This document shows, one piece after another, positions 46,282 through 57,491 of a stretch of DNA of 64,000 nucleotides. Numbering within the stretch: position 1 is the stretch's first letter; each line of letters opens with the position of its first letter. Below the pieces are notes generated by a model. The model made no database searches. It saw nothing but the letters and a program-made list of their open reading frames with translations, and was not told where the DNA came from. The position numbers and the translations under genes are program-made. Source of the stretch: Chrysoporthe austroafricana (lineage: Eukaryota > Ascomycota > Sordariomycetes > Diaporthales > Cryphonectriaceae); contig JYIP02000001.1 of NCBI GenBank assembly GCA_001051155.2, forward strand, positions 2,232,001 to 2,296,000, in the 5' to 3' direction.

Positions 46282-47854
46282 TCCTCTTCCTCGGCGAGGA
46301 GGGGAAGCAGGTGGGATGCGGGCTCGAGTTGAAAGGGGCCTCGCCGGTGATGTCGGCGAGAAGGCCCCTGAGGAGGAAGATGGGAGAAGCGGCGGTATGG
46401 AGGAGGAGGCCAGGAGGTCGGATTGGTCGCCGACAGGGATGCGACACGACGAGGTAGAGGGTCTTGCCAGTCTTGGGAGACTCTCTGGTGCTGAGGCTGG
46501 ACAGGGTCGAGGGGTCCCGTTGCCGGTATGCGGGGAAAGGTTCCCACGCAGAGGCCGTGACGGTGCAGCTAGCGATTATCAGAGGCCATTGACCTTGAGA
46601 CAGACAGCTGGAGTTGGACGGGCGCCGGAGGACTGGATGTGGTGAGGACGGTGGTGTGAGGAGTGGAGGGGGGGTTGTTGACCTCAGACAGGCGGTCGTC
46701 AGAGGTCGTCGCGGTTTAGTGATAACAGTGTGGAGGTGGGGAGAAACAGCACTTGGGACTGAAAATGCGCCGAACCCGACACCGGGCGATGACGGCAAGC
46801 TGCAGCAGAGAGCGGGCACTGCAGCGTACTGTGTACCACAGCAGTCGGGGACCAAGGCCAGAGGGTGTGCAGCTCTTTTCGACCACGGCGATCAGCAGGG
46901 ACGTGGCGTGTATGCAGGTGTATGTGCAGCTCGCCTGGGGCTGGATTCAGGTTTGCCTGTTGGCGCTGGTGTCTAACGTCGTGCTGGAAAGCGTCAGTGA
47001 TCTCATTGCCTCTTGGACCTCTGCTGTGCTTTTTGTGTTGCAGCAGTAGGCTAAGCTTGTTTGCTATCGGCGAGGGTCGTTATCAGTAGAAAATACTTCC
47101 GATAACACAAGTACTTGGGGTGTGCCTTATTCCCTATCACCTTCTGCGCAAGCACGTCACAACAAACAAGAATATAAACACAACCATCCTCATGATTACG
47201 CTAGGCAGCAGGTCACTTAGCATCCGCAAGGACAACCTCACTTGAGAATCCCCATTAGTAAAGCGTCTATCTCATAGCCTCTGTCGCGTCCGGCTTGGAG
47301 TACCCAAGTACCCGCCTACCTCAGAATGCGAAGTACCATGTAGCGGAGTACGAGTTGGAGTGCGAGTTCTTCTGTACCATGTCCAGCTGACTCAGCCATT
47401 TCTACATTGGCACATTGGGTCTGAAGCTGCCATTGCAAAGCGTCAAATTATTATAAGAGTCTAGAATTTGGTGGAGGATTTGCTACTTTCAAAAGTAAGT
47501 ACACTTCGAAGGTAGGTAGTATATTGTACGTATTGGTTCTCGTTGGGATTACGTCCTTATGACAACAGGCCCCAAGTCTGGCTTTAGTGGTAAAGTCGAG
47601 CACTGAAGCTACCCTTTTGGGTCCCCAGTTAGCCCTGGAGGTCCTAACTCCTGCTAGCGCGTTGGAGATACCTCCCCGCTGACTCAGCAGCCTTAGAAGT
47701 TCCGATTCATCCTCGTCGGCCAATCAACTTGTTCTGGTTTGACGACGCCAATTCCGACTGACCTGACTTGAGCTGCTGCTTGTGCAAGCCTCATCACCAA
47801 CCCACACCCACCACCACCCTCACGCTCGACACACGCGCGCACACCCAAGCCAAG
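46282..47854. other. Divergent promoter region between the carrier and QCR7
   Basis: About 1.57 kb serving two divergently transcribed mitochondrial genes. A CA-rich, pyrimidine-biased leader precedes QCR7 (about 47,790-47,850). No additional gene is supported; overlapping open frames at 46,146-46,855 have no recognisable motif and likely cover the carrier's 5' leader. Confidence 0.6.
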
Positions 47855-48335
47855 ATGTCATACATTACCCTGGCTCCCTTCGTCGCCAAGCGGCCCTGGC
47901 TGAGCAGCGCCCTGAAGCCTCTGGCCAACTGGTACGCCAACAGCTCAGGCTACCGACAGATGGGCCTCAGGTATGCCCCGAGCCTCCAGCTCCTCCCCCT
48001 CCCCCTCCCCCCTCGCCAACCGGGCCCAATTGGGGCCGGGGCTCGACGCCGCTCCGTGTTCTGACGATCTCCGCAGGGCCGACGACCTGATCCCCGAGGA
48101 GTCCGAGGTCGTGCAGACCGCCCTGGGCCGGCTGAACGAGAAGGAGCGCTACGAGCGCATCTACCGCATCCGACGCGCCGTGCAGTGCTCCATCACCCAC
48201 AGGCTGCTCCCCAAGGCCGAGTGGACCAAGCCCGACGAGGACACCCCCTACCTGGTGCCCATCATCAAGATCGTCGAGGCCGAGGCCAAGGAGAAAGAGG
48301 CCCTCGACACCATGACCGTCTACAAGAAGCACTAG
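47855..48335 (+). CDS. QCR7: Ubiquinol-cytochrome c reductase 14-kDa subunit (Qcr7)
   Basis: Two exons: 47,855-47,970 and 48,077-48,335, with a 106-nt intron (GTATGC donor, TCTGACG branch, CAG acceptor). The product is 124 aa, the usual length for this subunit. Qcr7 is a supernumerary matrix-side subunit of respiratory complex III that binds cytochrome b and is needed for assembly. The family hallmark lies across the splice junction: NSSGYRQMGLR|ADDLIPEE. It is followed by ALGRLNEKERYERIYRIRRA, then ITHRLLPKAEWTKPDED and TPYLVPII near the C terminus. There is no cleavable presequence, as expected. It is head-to-head with the mitochondrial carrier gene, which could allow coordinated expression, but no shared element was identified. 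Confidence 0.93.
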
Positions 48336-50089
48336 GCGGGGCCGACCATCCCCCGCTGCCGCCGCTGACGGCGACGCTGGCGGTCTGGAGTGGGCCGGAG
48401 AGTACGAGAGGGGGGCCGGAGACGGTGCGCGAGAGGCTCAAGGCGGCCCTAGGACGAGGGGGCGGTTCCGCGGCATGAGCCGCGACGAGTGCTGCCGGAG
48501 GAGGGGCTGGAAGAAGTGATCAGTCGGGCGAGGCGGGTCGCGCGAAGCCGAGGGAGGGCCGGTGTGAAGCAGAGAAGTCGAGGACGGAGAGACACTGTAC
48601 CATATACGGCAAAATCGCACGGAGACGCGAGAAAGACAAAACATGGTTCTTAGACTATTCGCTTACCTCTGCAAGAGACACTGAATGAGCACGGCAGATG
48701 ACCTCATCAACTGACCTTCTGCACGAGCGCGCTATGGGGCAGGACTGGGCTGATAGTGACGTGCCCCTAGGCCTGCATATCTCACGTGTCGTGCGCCGCG
48801 GAACAGACCTGCGCTCTTGAAGTAGACCCGTGAGTCCAGCCAGCGCTCCACGAGACGCGGAATCGCCCACCTCCTCGAGTGACTGCCCTGTGTCGCTCTC
48901 GCAGGCGACGAAATATGCAAGTGCCTGCGATGTGGAGTTGTGGGGTTACAGACAAGGCCCAAACAGCGCCCTGTGCGTCAGGAGGGCTGTCAGGAAGTAG
49001 GGTATTCGGCACCGGCTATTCCGAGCAGAGACAGGAAGTCTCCGCGACTCTACGAGGCAGTTTCAGGTCAAGTGAAACCCAATTGGCTTATGAGGAGCTT
49101 TGGATGACACTTCGCAGCCAGGAACACACTGCTCGTCGGCTCTGCATCCTGATATCCAGGCTCACGTTACCGCAGAGACAAATTAAAAGTGGTAGATAGA
49201 TATTAGTTACTGTCTCTCACAGCTCGGCCGAACCGGCCTCCCTCCGGTGGTTGATGCCTATCATATGCTCGGATGCGCCACGTCGTCCCGTTTCTCTCAT
49301 ATCTGTGCCTCCCCCATCCACCTAGCCATTGCTATGGACAAGCGCGTATCTCGAGCCAAGTCACCATCCCTCATCCCTCAACAAGCATGCATCAACCGGC
49401 AACCGCACTCTCCAACCCGGTTTTATCGAGCGCTCAAGAGAAAACAGACTAGCCAAAATCTATCGAGTTCGCGGGATCTGCTGATCAAGCAAGGAGGGTA
49501 TTTTCAATCCAAAGCTGATTAAAGGTCCACCATGTTGACTCGACCGAGGACAAGAATCAGCAATGGGATGGCTCAGATCCAGTCATGCCTAAGAGACCCC
49601 AGGCTAGTCCAGAAAAGGTTCGTTAATTATAGATTGATGAATCGGGTAGCATACGAGGCTCAAGGCCACCTTCTGTGTGTCGCAAGAGGGACTTCCACGC
49701 TCGAGAACGGAACTCCATAAGCCAGCGGACTATCGGAAGGGCGACCAGCGTGGGCTGCCATCGAATCGGGCGCCCATGGCGAAGAAGAAATGTATGCCGA
49801 GATATCCGATGTGTATGTCGAATGTATGATTTGTTCATGATGATGAGACAACAGTGAGAATCCCAAACCCCCCACCCTAACTCCGTTTTGGTGTCGAAAG
49901 CCTGCCTGCCATCATCGATAGTGGGTATGTGGCGCCCGTCCGTCCGTCTGTATTTCATGCTCTTCGTACACAATGCCTGCGTCACCTGCCGTCCGGTCTA
50001 GAAAGTCGTGGGATCGGTTTGTCGATACAAATAGGACGGAATCTGCTCTGATCCCGTGAGAAGTGAAGATTGATGTATCTGGTCCAGTA
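48336..50089. other. Convergent intergenic region (~1.75 kb)
   Basis: The 3' flanks of QCR7 and ANP1. Overlapping frames occur on both strands, none with a recognisable motif. Confidence 0.55.
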
Positions 50090-51601
50090 CTATGCGTTGC
50101 CGGGCTTCTCATCCGTGTCGATGTGCCAGACCACGTAGTTCGGCAGGCCATAGACCTCGTAACCGGCTCGCTTGGCCATCTTTGCAAAACCTTCCGTCTC
50201 GGCTTGGTTCTCGAAGGCATAGGCGGGGAAGTTGATGCCTGTGGCAGAGTGTCAGTTGTCCGGTTGTCAGCCCGAGACTCCTACTATAACGAACCTGATC
50301 TGTGCACATCCGCCTTGACAAGAATGTTAACACCGCCAATTCCGTCTAGTTCTAGTTCGACGTCCTTGTTATCGCGCCAGTCGCCCATCTTCGCCATGTA
50401 AGTGCGCCCGGTATCGTATTGCTTGTAACCTGCAATTTATCGTCAGCCACCGCTAGCGACCGGGAAGACGGAAAACAGTACCTTCAGCCAGGACAACATC
50501 CTTGTCCAGCTTCGCGGCAAGCTTGCGACCCTTGGCCGATTCAACCCAGGAATTGTAATCAACTATCTCGCGGTCAGCACGACTGCCCTGCACGCCTGGT
50601 CTTCTCGGAGAGGGTCATCCTACATCGTCCTTCGATATCGCGACCTTCCTTGTACCGGTGGAACCAGATATCTGGAAAGCGTCAGTTCAGCACTGCTGTA
50701 GCATCCGGCCCTAGTACAAGACTTACTGGGGACGAGGATATCCCTATCGTGGGCGATGAAGTCCTCGATGATCTTCTTGGGGCTATCCACGATGTCGACA
50801 TCGCGCCAGTAGACCCAGGAATGGTCAGGCTTCAAGGCGGCGGAGAGGAGGTAGTTGCGAGCCCTGCCCATGGCCTTGCGGCGCGGCCCCTGTGCCTCGA
50901 AGCTGTGGCGGTCCTCGACGCTCTGGCTGAGGTGGAAGCCAAAATCCTTCTCGACGACCATGGCGCTCCGGAAAGGGATGGTGTCGGGGCGCTTCTGTAT
51001 CCTGTCCAGCTCCATGGCCAGGACAGCCATCGTGTCGTCGGCGGAATCGGAGACGAGGAAGGCGACGTCGATGAGGTGGTGGGGGTATGTCAGCTCGGCG
51101 AGGAGCTCGAAGTACTTGGAGAGGTAGGGGGCGGCATCCTTCAGGGGAGTCAGGATGAGGATCCGCTCCTCGTTCTGCAGCGCCTTCTTGGTGGACACGA
51201 TCGGGTTGAGGTCGACGTGCTCTACGGTAGAGGAGTTGACATGTATTGGCGTGTGGTGGTTGAAGATGACGGGGGTCTGGAGGTGCCTATTCCATGCCAC
51301 CTGTTCGTTGAGGGTCATCTCCATGGGCGGTTTTGAGGGGCCCCAGCAGTAGAAACTGTAGACACGATCAGGTCAGCGACTGAAGCTGCGGGCGCAGTTG
51401 AAGTTAGGCTGTTGCTGCCTCGACCCACCTCTGCATCTCGGAGGCTGATGTGCTTATGCCGCGCCATAACAGGAGGACGACGCCCGTGATGGCGACACAT
51501 AACAGAAACCTCGTCCGCGTCAGGAAGCTCCAGACGGCCCTTGTCGGCGGGAGGCTGGCTCTTGCAGCCTTCCAGTTGAAGCCACCCTTTGGTAGGAGCA
51601 T
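50090..51601 (-). CDS. ANP1: Mannan polymerase II complex subunit Anp1 (GT62 mannosyltransferase)
   Basis: Six exons on the minus strand: 51,601-51,429; 51,355-50,727; 50,671-50,624; 50,562-50,482; 50,429-50,295; 50,238-50,090. The introns are 52-73 nt, and four of the five splices are in phase 1. The product is 404 aa. Anp1 is a Golgi type II membrane protein that extends alpha-1,6-mannan on N-glycans together with Mnn9-type partners. The first exon gives the cytosolic tail MLLPKGGFNWKAARASLP and a hydrophobic anchor (VAITGVVLLLWRG, about 42-54). The luminal GT62 domain follows: ILILTPLKDAAPYL, LVSDSADDT, GRARNYLL and the Mn-binding motif WRDVDIVDSP, then WFHRY, FDYNSWVES and the C-terminal AYAFENQAETEGFAKMAKRA and WHIDTDEK. 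The exon boundaries restore every conserved block, so the model is well supported. The short exon 3 (48 nt) would be easily missed by gene finders. Confidence 0.93.
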
Positions 51602-53805
51602 GGTGGCGGCGGATGTTGGGTGGCCCGGAGCACCACCCAGAGGAGAAATCGCGACAGGTCTGTTCAGGTCCCAGCGGCGCGCGGCAAGGTCGCGATCCGT
51701 CGCCCGACAGCAGGCTGGGAGGACCGTCTCGTGGGGCCGGAAGCGACGGACAGAGGGGTGAGATGTCTTGTCGGCGGTGCTACGGCGCTTTCGTAGACGG
51801 TGACGGCGGTAGGTCGCCGGAAGTGGACTGTGCCTCGTCTGCTATGATCCGATCCGGGTTACACGCGACGTGGACGGGACGCCTGTGTCTGGCTGGGTCT
51901 TGTGTGGCGCACGGGTGGTTGGGACGAGGGGGCCAGAGCGAAAGGGGGGTGGGAAAACGATAATCGTCGGCGGCCGAAGTTTAATTTAAGACGGCGTGCT
52001 GGAGCAGGCGAGGTGGCTCGTGACGCCCTGGCGAGACAATCGATTGCTGACCTGGATCGACGGATGCGATAGGAAATAGGAACAGACAGAGTTGAGTCGG
52101 GGGCGATACTGCTGAGGAGCCCTGGGGCACGGAGCAGAGGGTGAGCGCCCCCTGGAATTCGCCCTAGCAAGAAGGAATGGTGTGCTGAGCCTCTAGGCCT
52201 GCTACCTTAGCACTGCGTTAGGTGCTGTGCCGTTGGGGCCTCGACGGCAGAACAGCCAAGACGGCGCGAAATCACCGGGATCCCTGGTGCTACAGCCTAT
52301 CAGGAAGGGCCTGAAAATACGAGGAACCGGGGGCAGACGCAGCGGCTGGCGAGTGACCTGACCCAGCCGAGGGCCTGTCCAGGCCCTGCCAGGCCCTGCA
52401 GGTCATTGATGGTTGGGGTTGGGTAGATCGTATTTGCGTCCCTAGTTGCGATCACCTACAGTCCTCTCGACTTATCTCGGCCTCAGTCATCCTGACGGTG
52501 CGAGCGGTCCTCCTGCACCACCACAGTAAGCAGCGGGCTTCTGGCCCTCCCTGCGGACGGTCAGACTGTGGAGCGCTCGCACTGATTTTCATTACCGGCC
52601 GTGCTGCATGTCAAATAATAATATCGACGGGCCCGGAGGAGCTCGAGATGAGATGAGCCGGGGTGGTCGCCTCCAAGCCTGGTCCATCTGCCGCCGCTTG
52701 CTCCCCTCTTGAAGCCGCAATGCCGCCTCACGTCACATGGAGTCTCCTACCTGCTGTTCGCAGTGTGGTCTCTGGTGTGCGATCAGAGATCAGGTGGGCT
52801 GTGTTGCTCCGGTCTCTTGTGCGCGTGCTGGTTGGGCGTTGCAAGGTACGTAGGAGAATCCTCAAACGCTCGCTCATTTCGCAGAGATCCATTTTTGCAC
52901 ATATAGTTGGGCCTCAGAGTCCCCTCCTTCGTGCTCTGTAGCCCAAAACACCCCCTAATTTGCCTATAAGCACATTTTGCCTATAAGCACATTCTAGAAC
53001 ACCACCCATCCTGCAGCGAACCCACATGAGTCTCGCCCTTTTAAGGTTTAGACTCCAGGGCCTTATCTACAGAGCTTCTTTCTCTTTGGTAGGATGATGA
53101 TGCAGTACGGACGTATACGGAGCGCCATCGCCACCAATTGCCCAGCCTCAAAAGGCTTTCTAGGCTCTTGGTCTTCCAGTCTCTCCCCTTCTTCTCCAAT
53201 CTATACTATTATTGTTCTCGCACGAACGTCGCAGGCTCTCGATGGGTTGAAGGGATGGATTGGACAGCTGAGGTCCAGGAACCAGCGACTGGCCGCGGAG
53301 AGGACCACATCCTACACGTCCTATTGCACCGAGGATCCCATCTGCCGAATTGACCAACAATGGCTGTCATCTGAACCACAAGGTCATTGTTGCCCCTGGC
53401 GTTGACCCCCGTGTGGTAAGCAGGGGATGCTCTGGAATGCGGGATGCTGATCGATGAGGGGAAATCCTCGTGCATGAAGACACCCCCCAACACAAGCCAC
53501 GTGAGTTGGCGGCTCAAGGGCGACCAGACCGACGCCAGTGCGTCACGGATGACATGCACAGGGCGCGCGTTTCACAGGGAAGCTCTCCCAGTGCTGCTTG
53601 GCCACCGTTCCCCTGTCTCCTCTCTCTTCTCCCTCTCCTCTTGTTTACTGTACCGTACGGGATGCCCTCCACAAGCGTCAAGCTCCCAATTGCCACCTGC
53701 AGTCAACTGGGTCTTTGAGCCGAGCGACGAACACCAATTCGGCGCTCAGCGGCATATGACGTCGACGCATCGCGCCCACTTGCTTGTCTTTCCCGAGTGT
53801 CTGTG
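51602..53805. other. Divergent intergenic region between ANP1 and MAG1 (~2.2 kb)
   Basis: No gene is supported. It contains a 17-bp tandem duplication at 52,959-52,993 (unit TTTGCCTATAAGCACAT, twice). Pyrimidine-rich leader sequence lies before MAG1 (about 53,605-53,650). Confidence 0.55.
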
Positions 53806-55125
53806 ATGGTCACACCTAGAGCCTTACCTCGCGTCCGTCCCACGTCCATACTGCACAAGAGCTGTAGGGCACAATCTCTCATCTTCTCCAGGGCTTCTAT
53901 TTCTCTACGTCGAGCACGCTCCATACCCACCGCACGCTTCACAATGACCACCCGGCGATCCGCCCGCCTCTCCGCGCAGGCCGCGACGAAACCCGCAGCC
54001 AGCGAGCCCCCGTCCATGCCTCCTCCGCCAGCGCCGGCGAGCAGGTCCCGGAAGAGGAAGGCAGCCCCATCGCCCGCCGATGGCGACGAGCCATCACCCG
54101 CGGCCCAGTCCACGCCCAAGAGACGGGCCCAGAAGCCGGGCGTTCCTCCCCTAGTGGCACAGCACACGCCCAGCGCCGTGCGGCTCATCGCTGAGCCGGC
54201 CGTGCCCAATGGACCCGCAACGCCATCCGCCTCACGGACCTCCTCAGCACCGGCCGCGACCACGCCCAAGCCCAGATCCCGTGCCGTGAACCGCCTTGCC
54301 GATCCCAAGGGGACCAACGCCCCCCTCCTCTCGCCCGAGACGTCCCGCGTCGCCGCCGTCAAGCCCAGCCTCGACGCCGTCACCCCGAGCTCCCGGCCCG
54401 GGACGACGACGGCCACCATCCTCGCCGACGCCTGCGCGCACCTCGTCGCCACCGAGCCCCGCCTCAAGCCGCTCATCGACGCCCACCACTGCCGGATCTT
54501 CTCCCCCGAGGGCCTCGCCGAGGAGATCGACCCTTTCGAGTCCCTCGCGTCCGGGATCATCTCGCAGCAGGTCAGCGGCGCCGCGGCGAAGGCCATCAAG
54601 GCGCGTTTCATCGCGCTGTTCGACCACGACGCCGCGGCGGCGGCCACGACCACGACCGCCTCCCGGAGGTTCCCCACGCCCTCGCAGGTGGCCGCGGCGT
54701 CCATCGAGACGCTGCGGGGCGCGGGCCTCTCGCAGCGCAAGGCCGAGTACCTGCAGGGCCTGGCCGAGCGGTTCAGCTCGGGCGAGCTGACCGCCGCGCT
54801 GCTGGCCGACGCGCCGTACGAGGAGGTGCTGGAGAAGCTGATCGCGGTGCGCGGGCTGGGCCAGTGGAGCGTTGAGATGTTTGCGTGCTTCGGGCTCAAG
54901 CGCATGGATGTGTTCAGCACGGGCGACCTGGGCGTGCAGAGGGGGATGGCGGCCTTCGCGGGCCGGGACGTGTCCAAGCTGAAGGCCAAAGGCGGCGGCA
55001 ACAAGTGGAAGTACATGACCGAGAAGGAGATGCTGGACATGGCGGCGCCGTTCAGCCCCTACCGGAGTGTGTTCATGTGGTATATGTGGAGGGTAGAGGA
55101 GACGGATATCAGTACCTTGGAGTGA
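53806..55125 (+). CDS. MAG1: DNA-3-methyladenine glycosylase (HhH-GPD)
   Basis: Uninterrupted frame with two candidate starts: ATG 53,806 (439 aa) and ATG 53,944 (393 aa). The enzyme removes alkylated purines such as 3-methyladenine to start base-excision repair. The N-terminal third is Pro/Ser/Ala-rich with KRK and KRR clusters (nuclear-import-like). The catalytic domain begins near ILADACAHLVATEPRL. It contains ASGIISQQVSGAAAKAI, then the helix-hairpin-helix LIAVRGLGQWSVEMF and the loop DVFSTGDLGVQRG, whose Asp (about 374 of the long form) is the catalytic residue of the HhH-GPD family. The extension added by the upstream ATG has about ten Arg, several Ser and no acidic residue, resembling a mitochondrial presequence. 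The second ATG has the better context (ACAATGACC). Very high GC in the middle third reflects Ala/Pro-rich codons. Confidence 0.9.
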   Translation: MVTPRALPRVRPTSILHKSCRAQSLIFSRASISLRRARSIPTARFTMTTRRSARLSAQAATKPAASEPPSMPPPPAPASRSRKRKAAPSPADGDEPSPAAQSTPKRRAQKPGVPPLVAQHTPSAVRLIAEPAVPNGPATPSASRTSSAPAATTPKPRSRAVNRLADPKGTNAPLLSPETSRVAAVKPSLDAVTPSSRPGTTTATILADACAHLVATEPRLKPLIDAHHCRIFSPEGLAEEIDPFESLASGIISQQVSGAAAKAIKARFIALFDHDAAAAATTTTASRRFPTPSQVAAASIETLRGAGLSQRKAEYLQGLAERFSSGELTAALLADAPYEEVLEKLIAVRGLGQWSVEMFACFGLKRMDVFSTGDLGVQRGMAAFAGRDVSKLKAKGGGNKWKYMTEKEMLDMAAPFSPYRSVFMWYMWRVEETDISTLE

Positions 55126-57095
55126 GCCGGCTCTCCGATCCGATAGGACTAGCGATCATACTAGCTATGAGCCCGAGGAACAGACCATCGGCCAATACGA
55201 AAATTATTTGTTCCCATACAGGATGAGGCCGTTGAGTCACCAGGGCCAGGAAGAAGACCGTCATGAGAAAGACAGACGTGTGAAGAGACCAGATGATGGA
55301 TTCGATCTCCCAGAGATGGGAGACAGAGGTTAATTTGGGTGGAAGAGAGGAGATAGAGGCGGTCCTTCAGAGGATGAAACAGGCCGAACGGCATCGCGAC
55401 TTTGACGACATATGGGCAACTCGTTGCTGTGTCGAGATCTCCGTCCCGTATCTACAGCTCGTCCTACCGGGGCCCACCGCGGAGAAGAAGACCCGCAGCA
55501 ACACACGTCCAGCCCGTCCGAGCGTTGAAAAACGGAGGCTCCACGAGTACTCACCCTGCCTTCAGCACGGCGCTGTGCCCAGCAAGCCTCGCGAAGATAG
55601 CTGCTTTCACGGGGCTATCTGCTCACCGTGCCGTGGTGCCCGCCAGGCATGAACCCGGGGCGCCCAACCCAAAACGCACCTGCGGCAGGTCGCGAGCTTG
55701 GGCTCCGCGGCAGCCCCGGCGCCTTAGGTCGATCATACTATCGGGTTATGTCATAACCCAGCCGCGTGCCGTGAGCTTGTGATGCCTCAGCCCCCGCGCC
55801 CTCGGGCGGAGAACAATGCATGCATAAACGACGGGCGCAGGGCAGGGCAGGGCAGGGCCGGCTTGTCCACGTGGGACCTCGACTGAAAGCCCTGTGTGAG
55901 GAGATTTTAAGCCCAAGAAGGCTGGAAACACTGGCTGGAGAACGAGGCTCGGCCGTAGATCTAGACAGGCCATGCGCCTCTTGTACTCGGGACACCAGGG
56001 CCTCCCATGCCTCCTCCGACATGCTCGCGTGCGTCGGCGTGGCGTGCCGCGACAATGCAGTTCATTGCAGACCCCTCCACTCGGCAGTCCGAGACAATTG
56101 CGAAGTAAAGGTAAAAGCTTGTGGCATGCTCGTCTGCTCGATTTGTACCACGCGTCACCCGATGACGAGGGACAAGCTTTTCCACTACCTTATCTTGTAG
56201 TTGTACTGCCGCCATCTGTCATGTTCCGTGATGCACAGGTTCGCTTGCCCGCGCTGGTGACGGTGTCTGTCTAGATAGGTACACTTACAATTAGAGCGGC
56301 GGATGATCTAGTTCTGTTGACAACGACGTGTGCTGCGTTCCAACGCCTGTCTGTCCAAAGACTGGCCTTTCCGTGGTCTGACGATGACGTGACAGTTCGG
56401 CGATACAGACACGGCGACAAGTTGTCCAACATCAAGGAACATTTACCAAGGATCACAGCCACACACAGTGGCATAAACGTCATCCCTCGCCCGGGCGGCT
56501 GTCCTCGCACCAAAGGTAGCAAAGTCATGCGGGAGCGGTGTGAAGTGGTGTGCGGTGAGGCAGCATCGAAGACTGTTCCGTCACACGTTGACTGACTGCA
56601 GCTGTCGCGCACAACCGAAGATGTCACCCGGGGCGACGCGTTGCTGCGAGGCGTTCGTCACGGGCCAGGAGGCCAACGCATCATGTAAAACGCAATCCGC
56701 GGGACTGGGAACGCGGCCGGGCGCCAAGCGGGCCTTGCCGTAGTTGGCCCGAGCCGCCCTCCGAAGCTGACGAGTTTGCATCTGTGCCGCGTTAGTCGCA
56801 GAGGTCACTTCATTGCTCGTGACGCCCGTGACGCCCGTGCAGGTGTTTTGTTTGACGTTGGGCTCGAGACAAGGCTGCCGAAGCAAACTGGCCCTGGCAG
56901 CTGGATGGATTGTCTGAGGACGTGCCCAGCCAGCCTCGGCCCGTCGGCCTCGTGCCCAGCCTCATTGAGTGTCAGCATATGGCATCAAAGATACTATTGC
57001 CCCAGAGAACATCCAGTAGCAGGCTGTCCTTTGATAGGTGGTTCCAACAGCAACTTATCCTACAACAGCTTATCATCTAGTAGATCCTTCCAGGA

Positions 57096-57491
57096 TTATT
57101 TCTTCGTAGACTGGTACCAGCTGCCCCTCTGGCCCGCAATTCTGCTGCTGTAATTTCGAGTGTGTACAACATCTGTTGAGTATGCCTCGTGAAGTTTCGT
57201 CAAATCCGTCGTCGGGTCTGGCTCGTCGGCCCCGATTGAGACGTATGTGAAAGATGTCTCGTCGACGTAGCGGTCGCCCAGACCGCCGTGGTTTGAGAGT
57301 GTCGCAGAATGACCTGCCCGGACCCAATGCTGACTCGCCACTGTGATGTTTGACCGGGCAACATCAAGCGAGCCGGGGCGTGCCTCCTGTATTCCACCGT
57401 GCCATGCGCCACTCGAAATGGTAATTGCACGAGTCCACGGGAATTCCGTCGTGTCGATTTCTCCGAAGGGCAGGAGGACACAGACAAACAT
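57096..57491 (-). CDS. Orphan ORF, doubtful
   Basis: A 131-aa frame from ATG 57,491. I do not recognise it. The translation looks protein-like in its middle (TRAITISSGAWHGGIQEARP, SNITVASQHWVRAGHS), with mixed composition and no low complexity, and ends in SWYQSTKK. There is no signal peptide beyond a short hydrophobic MFVCVLLPFGE start. No upstream exon could be joined confidently. It may be a small gene, a gene remnant, or a chance frame. Confidence 0.25.
   Translation of the reverse strand: MFVCVLLPFGEIDTTEFPWTRAITISSGAWHGGIQEARPGSLDVARSNITVASQHWVRAGHSATLSNHGGLGDRYVDETSFTYVSIGADEPDPTTDLTKLHEAYSTDVVHTRNYSSRIAGQRGSWYQSTKK

Noticed and set aside
53797..53805. GTG-started extension of MAG1
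   Set aside because: In-frame ATG codons follow immediately, and nothing indicates GTG initiation here.
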